Source: Semisulcospira habei (taxonomy: Eukaryota; Mollusca; Gastropoda; Semisulcospiridae). From it: DNA of 64,000 nt. Location of the stretch: contig BTPG01000003.1 of the NCBI GenBank assembly GCA_036245525.1, positions 210,870,070-210,934,069 of the forward strand, in the 5' to 3' direction. Of this stretch, positions 47,363 to 61,138 are shown piece after piece. The translations under genes were made by a program, and so were the position numbers. The notes under the pieces are model-generated. The model made no database searches. It worked only from the letters and a program-made list of their open reading frames with translations, and was not told the DNA's origin. How positions within the stretch are numbered: the stretch's first letter is position 1; the number at the start of each line of letters is the position of its first letter.

Positions 47363-50300
47363 ATGGCATGGAATATCCAAGGTCTTGTAAATAAGCTGAA
47401 AAGTGTTTCTTTTAGGCAGTTCTGTGAAAAGTGTCAAATTTTTGCATTTTCAGAGATCTGGTCGTGTAAGCAAAATGTTATAGAGGATACCTTTCCAGAG
47501 TATCAGGTGTTTTTTTCACCACGTACACAAAAGTTAAAAGGGGGCGTGGCCGTGTGTGTACATAAATCTATAGCCTGTCATGTGTTGCGTTTAATGCAGG
47601 CAGCTGAGGATATTGTGTTTCTAAAGATCGGTAAGTCTGTTTTGAACTCTGCATCTGATGTTCTGGCAGCATTTGTGTATGTGGCTCCAGAGCGTTCTGT
47701 TGTATATGGTGAAGATAACGTTGATGGTTTTGAAGTGTTAGAAAACTACATGTCTCAAGTGTTACGTGCTCACCCTGAGCTGCCTTGGCTATTATGTGGC
47801 GATTATGTGTCTGATACTGATTTTATTGATGGCAATTCACACGTGCAGCCTTTACAGGAATTAACAGATCTGCTAGAGGATGTACCACAAAGCCCACGGA
47901 GGTCAAAAGATATTGGCGTAAACAGTTTTGGTCGGAAACTGATAGAACTATGTCAAGAGTACTGTTTGTTTATTGTCAATGGCAGAACGAAAGGTGACAG
48001 TGAGGGAGAAATTACGTGCGTGGCCAACAGAGGCAAAAGTGTGGTGGACTACTGTATTTGCTCTAAATCCGTGTTTGACCTAGTGACCGATATGTTTGTT
48101 GCAGACAGGTGCGAGTCAGACCATTTCCCCATTGTAACCACGTTTACTTCTATTCAGTCTGTTTATTCATGTGATGATGATTTAAATGATGATATAATAC
48201 TAGAGGAAGGGGTTAAATTTGTTTGGAAAGAAAACTACGCTGAATCCTTTTGGGCATACATTGAAGATAATCAGGAGACTCAGTTTCAACACTTTTCGTC
48301 AGCGCTTGACTCGAGTGTAGAAGAAGGGTCGGCCTGTTTTGTAGCATTCATTCAGAAGGCGGCTGACAAAATGAGGTCAGGTAAGAAGGTAGGTGGTGAA
48401 TCCCGTGCACAGCCGCCGTGGTGGGACTCGGACTGCGAGTTAGCAAAACAAAACAAGTACCTACAGTTGAAGCATTTCAGACACACAAACACACATGACG
48501 ACTTAGGGAAGTATCTTGACATGAAGAAAGAATTTAAGAAGTTGTGTAAAACAAAACAAGTAGAGTACAACGCACGGGTTTTGAATGAGCTCAACGATAC
48601 ATGTAATGATGCAAACTCAAGAACATTTTGGCAAAAAATAAAGTCTCTGACTGGCGTTAAAAAGTTGTGTTCTGATGTCATTTCACCACGCGTGTGGTAT
48701 GATTATTTTCGTAATTTGCTAAATGTGGATCAGAATGTTGATGATTCAGGTTTCAGCAGACAGGCCGAGGGTGTTTTGAATGACCATATATCTGATGATT
48801 GTGATGGTTGTCATAATGCAAAATTTGACGAGGAAATCACGCAGGATGAAATTCGCAGTGCTATTAATAACATGAAGAAAGGGAAAGCATCAGGCCCTGA
48901 TGGCTTGCCCACTGACCTTTTTCATCATGCAGGTGAGATCCTCTTGTGAAATTTCTGCATCCTTTGTTTAATCGTGTGTTTCAAAGTGCGGAATACCCTG
49001 AAAGCTGGACCATGGCTGTGATATTTCCACTACACAAAAAGGGTAACCCTAGAAATGTTGACAACTACAGAGGAATTTCTCTTCTGAACGTTATCAGTAA
49101 GTTGTACAGTTTTGTCATTAACAACAGGTTGGTTCGTTTTTGTGAAGAGAATGATTGTATTCCTGAGGCCCAAGCTGGCTTCCGTAAAGGATACAGTACT
49201 ATAGACAACATTTTTTGCTTACAGGCACTAGTGCAAAAGTATCTTAGCAAGCAGGGTGGCCGTTTTTACACCATGTACGTAGATTTTTCTAAAGCTTACG
49301 ACAGTGTGCACAGGACAAAACTGTTGTATCTCTTGTTACGTAAAGGAGTTCATGGAAAGTTGCTTCAGACACTTGAGAGTATGTACAAACATGTAAAAGC
49401 TGCTGTAAGGGTTGGAACCAAAGTTACCGACTACTTTGATTGCATGTCAGGGGTGCGACAAGGTTGTGTGTTGAGCCCACTGCTGTTTTCTATCTTTCTT
49501 TCAGAATTTGAGACAGAAATATCATCGTGCGGTGCACGTGGCATTGATATTTTTGCAGACCCACTGGGTATTTTCCTTCTTATGTATGCTGATGATATAG
49601 CCATTGTCTCTGACTCTGTAGCAGATCTCCAAAAGAAAATTAATTGTTTAGAAAAATACTGTAAAAAATGGGGTCTCACTGTGAACATGGACAAGACAAA
49701 AGTGGTGGTCTTCAAAAATGGAGGTTTTGTGAAAAATTGTGAAAAATGGTTTTATGCTGACAAGCAGATTCAAGTCGAGTCCAGTTATACTTACCTTGGT
49801 GTGATATTTTCCTCTACTCTGAACTGGGCTAGATGTGTAGAAAACTTAGCTGGAAAAGCCAGGAGAGCAGTTGCAGGCATCAAAAGACTATACTTCAAAT
49901 TACAAAATTTGCCAGCTGACACTGTTTTTCACATTTTTGATGTCAAGATTAAACCCATTGTGCTATACGGGTCAGAGGTCTGGGGTTTCCAGAGACATGA
50001 TGTAATTGAGCAGGTTCATATAAAGGTTTGTAAAATGGTCCTTGGTGTTGGAAGAGATGTAAAAAACAATATTGCGCTGGGTGAGTGTGGAAGATTCCCT
50101 ATGTATATTGATGCCTATGTTCGAATGGTGAAGTACTGGTGCAGACTTCTTACCATGTCAGAAAACAGATACCCAAGACAGTGTTACACGATGTTATGTA
50201 TGCATGATGCTTCAGGTAGATCGAACTGGGCTACGCAAATAAAGACTCTATTGTGTATGCACGGATTTGGGTATGTATGGGAAATGCAGTCAGTTGGAAA

Positions 50301-50751
50301 CACTCCTCTGTTCATTCAGATATTCAAAGATCGGCTGATGGATTGTTTCCGACAGGACTGGCATGCATCCCTTACCTCAAACACAGAATACTGCCATTAC
50401 CACCCAGAAATACTTAGAGCCAGTTACATAGGGCAGCTGAACTCTTGTGAACTCAGGCGGGCAATATGTTTACTTAGATGTAACCGTTTACCTTTAAACG
50501 GAGTATCCAGATTTGGAAAACCCATCACTAATCCAGAATGTAATTCATGTGATTGGCATAAGGCTGAAGATTTGTGTCATTTTCTGTTCGAGTGTCCAAA
50601 ATATGCCCCTTTACGTAAAAAGTACATTCCACTGTTTTACTACAGATTCCCATCCGATCTTAAAGTTCAGCTGCTGTGTGGAAACCTACATGATAAACTG
50701 GTCTTTAAAGTTGCTATGTATATTTCAGGTTGCCTTAAATTAAGGAATTAG
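47363..50751 (+). pseudogene. LINE ORF2: endonuclease and reverse transcriptase, broken once
   Basis: The frame is open well upstream of 47363, but the first ATG is there, at the start of the endonuclease (MAWNIQGLVNKLKSVSFRQF, then FSEIWSCKQN, and SDHFPIVTTF). It runs to a TGA at 48947-48949 just after KGKASGPDGLPTDLFHHAG. The reverse transcriptase continues in a different frame from 48946: FPLHKKGNPRNVDNYRGISL, EAQAGFRKGYSTIDNIFCLQ, VDFSKAYDSVHR, GVRQGCVLSPLLFSIFLSEF, the catalytic YADDIAIVS, and a C-terminal zinc-knuckle-like CNSCDWHKAEDLCHFLFEC. The overlap is 4 bases. The break is inside a conserved block, so it is best explained by an indel and not by programmed recoding. Total intended length is about 1,130 residues. 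Confidence 0.88.
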
Positions 50752-50934
50752 AGGGATTTGCTTTGAACTTTTCTTGTTTTTGTTTATTTATGTGCGCTGA
50801 TGTAATGCTATATGAGTGTGTTTTACAACCACCTTCCTGTATTTTCTGGTTGTAAATTGTATTTTGTGTTCATATGGGCCTGATGGCCTGCAAAAACTGA
50901 AATAAATTTATTAAAACACACACGTGACAGTGAT

Positions 50935-51600
50935 GGTGAATTGTGCATGACCGCTGGGGACATGAACTAGTAAAAGGCAACGTTGTAGAGGTGGGTTTTG
51001 AGAAGTGATTTGAGTAATGGGAGCGTCTGGCGGTTACGGACAGGGGCGGGGAGGCTGTTCCAAGTGGCGGGGCCAAGATCATGGGAGAAGGCACGACCGC
51101 CACGTGTTTTACATTTGACTCGAGTGAAATTGGGAAGGCCACATTTTTGTGTGTCGGAGGAAGAGCGGAGGGTGTGAGATGGAGTATACAGACGGAGTAA
51201 GTCAGAGATATAGGCAGGAGAAGTCAGGCTGATAGAGTTAAAGCACGTGCAGGACAGTTTATACAGAATGCGTTCTTGTACGGGCAGCCAGTGGAGTTTC
51301 GTAAGGGCGGGGCGGATATTGTCACGCTTACGCACGCGCAGAATTAAACGGGCAGCACTGTTTTGCACTCTCTGCGGCTTATCTAGCTGGGTTTTAGGCA
51401 GGTCGGAAAGGCAGGAGTTACTGGCAGTAGTCTAACCGTGGTAAAACAAAGGAGGAGACAAGGGTGGCAGTTGCTTCGCGCGTCAGATACTGTCTAACAC
51501 TGCTAATGCGCCGACGTTCAATAAAAGCTGATTTGCACATAAGACTAACATACTTATGACAGTTCTGAGCTTTTCGATAGCCGTGGCAGACATTTCTTTC
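50935..51600 (-). mobile_element. L2/CR1-type LINE fragment, minus strand
   Basis: Minus-strand similarity to the reverse transcriptase C-terminus: RISSVRQYLTREATATLVSS, VLPRLDYC, NSAARLILRVRKRDNIRPAL, TKLHWLPVQERILYKL, YTPSHTLRSSSDTQ and ATWNSLPAPVR. It has at least one frameshift near 51420. Its 3' side abuts the target duplication of the neighbouring LINE. Confidence 0.85.
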
Positions 51601-52290
51601 CACAATAAAATGACAGTTGTGAACTTTGATATGAGGTGTCTCATTCTTCTGTTTATCGTGTCTTGGTTACGCGCCGGCAGAAGATTGTACTCCTTTTAAC
51701 ACTTTTTGTGTGCTTCCACCCATCAGATGACGATAAAATAATAACTGTAAAAGTATTATCTTAGGCCTTGAAGTATCATGTATGAATTACATTTTATTGC
51801 CCATGATGTGATTACTTTACAAACTTCAAAACTATTATCTTTTGCGCATAACTGTGTCCCTACATTGTGTTTAATGCTTTAAACCCGCCTTTTCCGCTCA
51901 TATGTCTGGAATTGCTTAATAACAGGTAGAAACAGTATTTCCGATAAATCCTTAGTGGTTTTGGGCCTGTACATCAAATTCTGTGCTCTTGATTTACCAT
52001 CAAAGGACACTAAGTTATGTGCAGAAGATACCCAACACCAGTTCTCATTCACTTCATTTATATCATTTTTTTAACGTTCATGCTCCGTAATGCAAATTTT
52101 CATAAAATACAGACACTAAATTATATATTTCTATCTTCAAAATGTCTGTCAGTCAATTTTGATTTTGGCATGGTTGTGTAACACAGCTAGCGCCCATGAT
52201 ATGAGCTGTGCACAGAGACTAGTAGACTTATCATGTATGATGGATGCAGACACTGATTACAGTATAAATGACGAAATAAATGTCAAATTT
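51600..52290. other. AT-rich intergenic DNA, no gene recognised
   Basis: The block around 51555-51605 (AGCTTTTCGATAGCC and ACATTTCTTTCCACAAT) repeats sequence at 44850-44995, where it is present three times in tandem. Nothing else was identified. Confidence 0.5.
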
Positions 52291-52353
52291 ATTGCGATGA
52301 CGCAACTGAACCCGCGGCAATTTGACGTCAGAAGGCGATGTGAACTTATGGAC
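52291..52353 (+). promoter_or_regulatory. 63-bp block with CRE-type TGACGTCA, duplicated next to the second gap
   Basis: It is nearly identical to 59598-59661 (three differences). It contains ATTGCGATGACGCAAC and the palindrome TGACGTCA (52323-52330). It lies just upstream of the small peptide ORF, so it could be a promoter or 5' UTR. Alternatively it is a fragment of a dispersed repeat. Confidence 0.4.
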
Positions 52354-52376
52354 TGCCAGATAGCCAAAAACAAACC

Positions 52377-52613
52377 ATGAAGATCAGATTACTTTTCAAG
52401 TCATCTCTACTGTTCTGTCTCCTTGCGCAGTCCTGTGCCCAGCTTTATTACTTGGACGATGAGCACTACTATGAGAGTCCTGACAACATCTCCGGAAATT
52501 CGGAGAGACCGAAAAAATCAAGCGATGCCGTGCGACACACGCAGATCTCTGGCCTGGAACAAGTGCTGATGGTTTTTGCCACCATTTTCGCCGTGGTGAT
52601 GAGTCGCTTCTAA
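52377..52613 (+). CDS. small secreted or membrane peptide candidate (78 aa)
   Basis: ATG in good context (AAACCATGA). Residues 1-22 look like a signal peptide (MKIRLLFKSSLLFCLLAQSC, with likely cleavage after SCAQ). They are followed by a tyrosine-rich acidic stretch (LYYLDDEHYYESPDN), a polar middle (SERPKKSSDAVRHT) and a hydrophobic C-terminus (VLMVFATIFAVVMSRF). The hydrophobic tail could be a membrane anchor or a lipid-anchor signal. No dibasic-flanked neuropeptide repeats and no cysteine pattern. No family was recognised. Single exon, stop TAA. The duplicated upstream block next to the gap at 59666 raises the possibility of a second copy inside that gap. Confidence 0.5.
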   Translation: MKIRLLFKSSLLFCLLAQSCAQLYYLDDEHYYESPDNISGNSERPKKSSDAVRHTQISGLEQVLMVFATIFAVVMSRF

Positions 52614-52852
52614 ATCATCAAGGATTTACTCTTTTCCGACATCACACACCCACTCAACTCCACTTCTCAGCCATTAGTGCTGCCAGCCTCACCGCCTCCC
52701 AGTTTGCTTAAGATCTGTGAGCCGAGTGTCAGCCGTGCCGACGTCTGTCCGGTGGTACTGGGTTGTTCCCTCGTCTGCAACATCAAGAATGTGTTAAGGA
52801 AAACAACAACAAAAATCAGCCCAAAACAAACAAACAACAACAACAACACATC

Positions 52853-53225
52853 TTAACACATTCTGCCCCAGGACCGAAATCCCAAAATTTGGACAGTTTC
52901 CCTCTGAAGGACTGTCTTACAATTCTGGAGACAATGGGCGCCAAGCTATTCTGGCACCACCCTTAACTCATTCTACCCCAGACACACCAAAGGAAGATAA
53001 GGATCGACCATGATAGTTCAAGGGTGATGCCAGAATAGCTTGGCGCCTTGGCTATTCTGGCATCACCCTTGAACTATCATGGTCGATCTGTGTCCTGCAC
53101 TGTAATGCAGTCTTCAGAGGACAACGGCAAAAGTTAAGGATTTCGGTGATGGGGTAGAATGAGTTACTGAAACTATCATGCTGGATCCATGTCTGGCTGT
53201 GGTGTGTCGGGGCTGAATGGGTTAA
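52853..53225. repeat. TTAA palindrome family 2 nested inside another TTAA palindrome
   Basis: The outer element runs from TTAA at 52853-52856 (ACATTCTGCCCC...) to TTAA at 53222-53225. The inner element lies between TTAA at 52963-52966 and TTAC at 53164-53167, with ends CTCATTCTACCCC and GGGGTAGAATGAG. Without the inner element the outer arms ...CTGGCACCACCC-TTAA-CTGAAACTATCATG rejoin into the family's usual CACTACCCTTGAATTATCAT fold. Confidence 0.8.
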
Positions 53226-53273
53226 TGGGTTTCGTTTCACTCTGGAGGAGGTACGTTTTATGCAAAACGGGTA

Positions 53274-53347
53274 TTAACCCTTTAGCCTCCGGCTATTTGT
53301 CGCGACGATTTTGCTGCATAAATCGTTAACAACACCCACAGGGTTAA
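53274..53347. repeat. TTAA palindrome family 1, short copy
   Basis: 66-bp body between TTAA at 53274-53277 and 53344-53347, with CCCTTT and ACAGGG ends. The arms are more degraded than at 15312. Confidence 0.65.
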
Positions 53348-53887
53348 TGTTTATGTTGCATCGTTTTTGTGCTGGTCATCGATTTTGAACATTACGGACA
53401 TGAGCCACATTGTCCAAAATTTCAGACCAGTACAATGTTATAGGCAGAAAGGGGACTTTTTATATCATTTTTAAGAACTTTTTGTGTGGTATGGGGCGTT
53501 TAGGAAGAAAACATGGAGTTGTCTGTTGCAGAAGGCAACCATTTACTTACTGTCACAAAGGTCACGCATAATTATGTAAGTCCGCCATACACGTGAGCCA
53601 TACGGTCTTTGCCTTTCTTGTTATTATTTATTTTAAAAGATACGATGTGTTTTGGGTTGTTTAAGCGTCCATGTATATTTGCGCGAATGTTGGGGAAGGT
53701 ATTTTTCCCCAAAGTGTCTGTCGGGCCCATGTCTTCGTGTCTGTAATGTAATGATGTCGCCGGCGGAAGTGATCGCCATCTGCGTGGGAAAGGTATAGAG
53801 CCTCATGGAGACCCGGAGTCATGCAGCTCATGTGGATCTGTGTCATTTGGCTTGTAACACCTCTTTGCTCTTTCTTCATATCAGCAG

Positions 53888-54010
53888 TTAACCCCTTAAC
53901 TGCCGAAAAACGGTGAACACGATCCAACTTCAAGAGACACAGATCCTCACGGGCCCCAGCGACTGCGGGGGCTCATGAGGATCTATGCCTCTTGGTGAGA
54001 CCAATTTGTG
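53888..54010. repeat. family 3 element with CAAGAG hairpin
   Basis: TTAA at 53888-53891, CCCCTTAACTGCCG, then TTCAAGAGACACAGATCCTC pairing with GGATCTATGCCTCTTG around GGGCCCCAGCGACTGCGGGG. A second, decayed hairpin of the family lies at 53785-53860. Confidence 0.75.
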
Positions 54011-54180
54011 TCCATGTTTCCTGGACGGTCTTGGCTTTTTGTCGTTGATTTCAGAAACAAAAATGTACGTACAACGACATATAACTCCGTAGTCCTGAGG
54101 CGGAGGCGACGTCAGTACGCAGTTTGTTACCCCTTCCCTGCCTCTGTATGCACGTTCTTTTTAAAGTCTCTTCTATTTAT

Positions 54181-54400
54181 AGAAGGTACTTTTTAGGTCG
54201 GGACGCGGTGGAGCGATTTCAAAAGAACACACACGATGTCATAGGCTGGCTAGGCTAGTGAAGTAACAAGACTTACAAAATGACGTCATGTCTAGTTATG
54301 CAAACCTCGCTGTAGAACCTATTTTTGGCGCGAAAAGCCGCGCGTGTGTGTGCGTGCGTGCGTGCGTGCGTGCGCGCGCGATGTATATAAACAACAAAAT
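54181..54400 (+). repeat. dispersed repeat of unknown class, 5' part, with GCGT tract
   Basis: Matches 3880-4050 and 22960-23145 (AGGTCGGGACGCGGTGGAGC, GAAGTAACAAGA, ATGTCTAGTTATGC, TTTTTGGCGCGAA). It runs into a GT/GCGT microsatellite at 54345-54380. Confidence 0.65.
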
Positions 54401-54416
54401 ATCCGACAAAAGGACA

Positions 54417-56890
<2,474 letters not shown>

Positions 56891-57169
56891 TTATTGGTCG
56901 GAGGGGTTCGCTACAGCTATTTCGCTTCGTATTTGTTTTCATTCCTTCACAATTTTCGTAAAAGAAATCAAGAAGACATCTTACAACCTGGATCACGTCA
57001 GACATGACTGACGTCAAAGGAATATACATTCATACATAATAGACTTATGACGTAATTTAAAATGTCACGACGTTGTCGTCTCAGTACTGAGTGTGCTTGT
57101 TGTTTCGAACAACACTAAGTAACTTTGTACTTTAGAACGTTTGGTGATCTTTTATAGAACAAAACTGGC

Positions 57170-57300
57170 ATGCAAGATGCGTCATCGAGAGGGCTACAAA
57201 ACGTCCGCCATTTTTCGCTACAAGGGTTTTTATATCACGGTCACATGGTACGGGTTTCGCTAAAGTGACTGGTCGTGTGACGTAGGGGGGAAAACAAATA
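57170..57300. repeat. 130-bp dispersed repeat (copy of 16143-16275)
   Basis: Shares GAGGGCTACAAAA, CGCTACAAGGGTTT, CGGTCA.TGGTAC and TGGTCGTGTGACGTAGG with the first copy. Class unknown. Confidence 0.65.
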
Positions 57301-57309
57301 TATATACTC

Positions 57310-58500
57310 TATAAAATTTCCCCTTCTTTGACACATGTACTGATATATTGTATAATATTAATGAACTTGCTTGATATAATTTCCTTCCCATAATCCCTTG
57401 TAGACCAGAAAGACGCAGTCTTGATGCTTGCCTCTGTCAAAACAAACACGCTAAATTTGCTCAAACTGTCGCATTAGCAAGCTCCTTATGTTCACTGGTA
57501 ATGAAATACTTCTTAGTGTGTACGCACGCTCGAAATGTCTTTCACATACAGACACATAAACGAAGAATAGACAGCAGTGAACACACGAATCGAATCGCCC
57601 ATACTATTAAGATTGACGACACTGATGTCCGCTAGTGATAGTGACAACCTTAGAAAAGGACTAACTAAACAAACCTGTTGTCATTTTCCGTCATTATCTG
57701 TGTTTTAATTACAAGTAGACTTTACTCAACAACACGCATGATTATAGAAAGCACCGATGTCTACACAGTCAAACGAAATCTCCGCCCCGAGTCAATCGGC
57801 ATCCAATACGTGGCACAGAACAGGTCACCATTTGGCCAAACAAATACACATCGGAAGTATCACACCCAGGTTCAAAAACAGACATAGTTATTAGTTAGCT
57901 TATCCGCCTGTTTTCTCCAACGTGATCGGAGGCGTGCGAGAGGGAATTTGCGCGATGAAACATGTTCAGCAGTGTCAGAGTTGCTGGGTTCTGTTTGTTT
58001 GAAGCATACATTTGGTGTTGGACGGTAAAGTTCCCTTCAGCCTATGCGCATGTAAACTTTACGTCATGTCACCTCCTTTGCAACATTTCAGAAAAATCTG
58101 ACGTGAACTCCAGACTATGTGGGCCGTAGATTGTGAAGTTAAAGAGGTTTGTGATGATGTGATTTTTCTAGTATGTGCAGTACACACAGTGCCACAATCA
58201 GTGGCGCTTAAGGGGTAAAATTTGCTATATTTTAGCGCAAATCTAAAAAAATAAAACATGAAAATATCCAGCGAAAGTATACACAGCCTGAATGAACCTG
58301 AGCGTAAATCTACCCAGTGTAAATGTGTGCTGTCACTATTTCAATGAGATTTTTGTATTTAAGTAAATTCAAGCCTTTGTCGATATATGCTGGGTGGAAT
58401 CATGCTGTGAAGATTCATACTGAGTTTATTTAGTTCTAAAATAAATGGAAAATCAGAAGAACACATTTGCACTGGGTGGATGTACGCCTGGGTGGATTTG
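57310..58500. other. intergenic DNA, no gene recognised
   Basis: No conserved protein or known repeat was identified on either strand. Confidence 0.4.
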
Positions 58501-58510
58501 CGCTGAGTTC

Positions 58511-59035
58511 GGCATCCTGTCTCGAAAGACAATGGAGTATGCGCTTGCTGGGTCAGTCACTGGAGTGACCTCTCCAGTGCGCAAGCCTGGGCGAAGTGTA
58601 TGGAGATCCTGGGATGCCCAGTCGTCAAGATCCCCCTCTCGGCCTCGCTGATGTATCCAAAGGAATGCAAAGCAGTACGTTTGGCACCAGTTTGGCTGCA
58701 GGAGCTGTCAGAACAGTGCGTGAATACAGGCAGCTGTCTGCCTTCGGGGCTCCACTCCTGATTTGAAGGGTTTACTCCCCCACATTTGGCCGTTGGATCC
58801 AACCTGATCTCCTCCGTCCTCTAGCCGTTGGCTGTCAGAAACAGCTCATCCGCCTAGTGGTGCAATGTGAACACCACCCCCTCACGTGGTTTAGCCCACC
58901 AGCTGAGGTGGTTTGCCAGGGTGTGGCGCTTGGAGCCAGCACGTGAGAGATTAAGGAGATGGATGAGGACCAGTGATGCCCGTCCGTCCTATGTAGGACG
59001 CAGCTGCCGTACATTTCGGTCAACAGCATTCTCAG
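58511..59035. repeat. dispersed repeat of unknown class, longer copy
   Basis: Begins TTCGGCATCCTGTCTCGAAA and shares its first 90 bp with 40285-40380. It is GC-rich compared with its surroundings and has no long intact frame. It may be a fragment of a LINE or a composite SINE-like unit; undecided. Confidence 0.5.
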
Positions 59036-59464
59036 AATTTAATGAAAAATTATATATATATATATATATGAGCCCAGTACTGGTTGGCCAACAATACATA
59101 CTTCACGTACGAAGTCAAACCTACCGTATATCGTCGCTTGCCACGAAGTACTGTGCTAAAAATTTAGAAGTTCTATCACTTGAACCCAGTGTGAAAAGTC
59201 GGCACTTCCGTGCCACAGATTCTGAAATTGGCATTGGCTGCTTAGAAGCAACACTGCTGGTAAACGTTTGAAACTCTAGAGGCAAAAATCAAGCACATTT
59301 GCACGACTGGGCATGGTGGCCTATGCATAAAAGAGTCGCGTCCCGTGTGTATTTTCCAGAAAATTTAGTCTGAAGTCAGAAATATTTGTTTTTTTACTCC
59401 TGACGTCAGTCACACATTCGAGTCTTCAAATAGTGCGTAATTTAGGCTGCACGACAATGGGATC

Positions 59465-59582
59465 AAACCGTCTGTGTTGGGTTACTTCTCGGGTTACATC
59501 GTGGTTTGCGTCGGTCTGATAATCATCTTCATCGGACTATAACACCACGATGTAACTATCGAAGTAACCCAACACGGACGAT
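59465..59582. repeat. palindromic element, about 40-bp arms
   Basis: The left arm CCGTCTGTGTTGGGTTACTT continues into GGGTTACATCGTGGT. The right arm ACCACGATGTAACTATCGAA continues into GTAACCCAACACGGACG. The loop is about 35 bp. Only one copy in the window. Confidence 0.75.
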
Positions 59583-59597
59583 TCAATGCCTAAATGT

Positions 59598-59661
59598 ATT
59601 GCGATGACGCAACTGAACCCGCGGCAATTTGACGTCAGAAGACGATGCGAACTTATAGACT
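59598..59661 (+). repeat. duplicate of the block at 52291-52353, cut by the assembly gap
   Basis: Nearly identical to the block just upstream of the 78-aa ORF. The similarity runs to the edge of the gap at 59666, so its true extent is unknown. Confidence 0.75.
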
Positions 59662-59665
59662 CACG

Positions 59666-60165
59666 NNNNNNNNNNNNNNNNNNNNNNNNNNNNNNNNNNN
59701 NNNNNNNNNNNNNNNNNNNNNNNNNNNNNNNNNNNNNNNNNNNNNNNNNNNNNNNNNNNNNNNNNNNNNNNNNNNNNNNNNNNNNNNNNNNNNNNNNNNN
59801 NNNNNNNNNNNNNNNNNNNNNNNNNNNNNNNNNNNNNNNNNNNNNNNNNNNNNNNNNNNNNNNNNNNNNNNNNNNNNNNNNNNNNNNNNNNNNNNNNNNN
59901 NNNNNNNNNNNNNNNNNNNNNNNNNNNNNNNNNNNNNNNNNNNNNNNNNNNNNNNNNNNNNNNNNNNNNNNNNNNNNNNNNNNNNNNNNNNNNNNNNNNN
60001 NNNNNNNNNNNNNNNNNNNNNNNNNNNNNNNNNNNNNNNNNNNNNNNNNNNNNNNNNNNNNNNNNNNNNNNNNNNNNNNNNNNNNNNNNNNNNNNNNNNN
60101 NNNNNNNNNNNNNNNNNNNNNNNNNNNNNNNNNNNNNNNNNNNNNNNNNNNNNNNNNNNNNNNNN
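59666..60165. other. assembly gap of 500 Ns
   Basis: Unknown bases. The first coding exon of SLC35C1 could lie here, as could a second copy of the sequence at 52291 onward. Confidence 1.
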
Positions 60166-60303
60166 CCCACGTACCCACATGAGAAAATGTAGCAAAGAGG
60201 GAAACATCTTTGGTTCAGAGGTTTGAGCCTAGCTGTATGTGGGCCCTGTGACTACCACTGTACCAGAGAGAGATGTTGACTTTGAAGTGTTCTCCTATTT
60301 CAG

Positions 60304-60364
60304 GTTCATCTCCATAGCCATGGTGTTTGTCAACAAGTACCTTCTCAGTTCCGAGGACCTAAAG
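60304..60364 (+). CDS. SLC35C1: GDP-fucose transporter 1, exon in transmembrane helix 1
   Basis: Acceptor CTCCTATTTCAG, donor AAAG|GTGTGT. It encodes FISIAMVFVNKYLLSSEDLK, matching the SISMVFLNKYLL stretch of the vertebrate protein. SLC35C1 is a Golgi antiporter of about 360 residues with ten membrane helices that imports GDP-fucose in exchange for GMP. This exon covers the end of the first helix and its conserved NKYLL motif. The preceding exon is not seen; the gap ends only 140 bp upstream. Confidence 0.88.
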
Positions 60365-60639
60365 GTGTGTATGTATAATGCAGTAACATGCACACAGACT
60401 GACCTATGTATACCTCAAATTTTGTGCTTATGATATACAAATTATTAAGTAATATTATTTCTATTTTACCAGTTCACATCATGCGATACATCTGTGATAA
60501 TGTTCTTCAGCCGTTTAAGTTGATATTTAAAATAACAAACAGAGAATACTAGAGTGACTTTGTTTTATTGCTTTATATTTATTTTCTTCTCAGTTCAATG
60601 GCATGTGAAACATATTCATGTTTATTTTCTTATTGTTGT

Positions 60640-60860
60640 TATCCCTTTTAGCGCTGTGGGTGCATAAATTTCCCAAATTTTGGAAGTGTTTCTTAACGAC
60701 TATGTACCACTTGCAGGAGGTGGATTGACCATGATAACTCAAAGGTAGTACCAGATTAACTTGGCACCTGAAGGCACCAATCTAATCTGGCACTACCCTT
60801 GAATTATCATGGTCAATAAATCTCCTGCTGTAGGGTGTTGGGGCTGAAAGGGTTATAGAC
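60640..60860. repeat. TTAA palindrome family 2 in the SLC35C1 intron
   Basis: GGATTGACCATGATAACTCA...CCAGATTAACTTGGCACC and CTAATCTGGCACTACCCTTG pair around the centre. The ends TATCCCTTTTAGCGC and GGGGCTGAAAGGGTTATA have decayed from TTAA. Confidence 0.75.
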
Positions 60861-60954
60861 ATTACTTTATGTTTTTGACAGTCACCTTTTTTTTAGGTCT
60901 GGCTTGTTTTCTCCTGGTTTGCTTATTTTCATGTAACTGACTTTTTGTTTCCAG

Positions 60955-61095
60955 CTGAACGCGCCTCTGTTTGTGACGTGGTTTCAGTGTGTGGTGACGG
61001 TACTGCTGTGCTTTCTGCTCAGCATCGTCAGCCAGTTTATTCCAAATCTCGTCACTTTTCCGCCTGCTAAACTTGATCTCAGGCTCTGTCGTGCG
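60955..61095 (+). CDS. SLC35C1: GDP-fucose transporter 1, exon covering helix 2 and first inner loop
   Basis: Acceptor TTTTTGTTTCCAG, donor GTGCG|GTAAGT, 47 codons in phase. It encodes LNAPLFVTWFQCVVTVLLCF, then LLSIVSQFIPNLVTFPPAKL and DLRLCRA. This is colinear with the vertebrate TPIFVTFYQCLVTTLLC and the FPSLRLDLRVAR segment. It joins the previous exon without a gap (SSEDLK-LNAPLF). The next exon was not found before 64000, so the gene continues to the right or was interrupted there. Confidence 0.9.
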
Positions 61096-61138
61096 GTAAG
61101 TTTTTTTAATTTTTTTAAAATAAACTTTACTGTGACAT

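Larger units (their letters stand above)
46155..50915 (+). mobile_element. complete two-ORF LINE with 2A motif and 13-bp target duplication
   Basis: The element lies between direct repeats ACACACACGTGAC (46142-46154 and 50916-50928), giving both ends. It has ORF1 (46250-47161), ORF2 (47363-50751, one frame break) and a 165-bp 3' UTR ending AAATAAATTTATTAAA. Near-complete reading frames and the exact duplication indicate a recent insertion. 2A motifs in APE-type LINEs of the CR1 and L2 lineages are known from sea urchin, amphioxus and oyster. The clade of this copy is not fixed here. Confidence 0.92.

Noticed and set aside
48941..48949. Programmed frameshift between two ORF2 halves
   Set aside because: The break lies inside a conserved reverse transcriptase block and lacks a slippery site; a simple indel is more likely.
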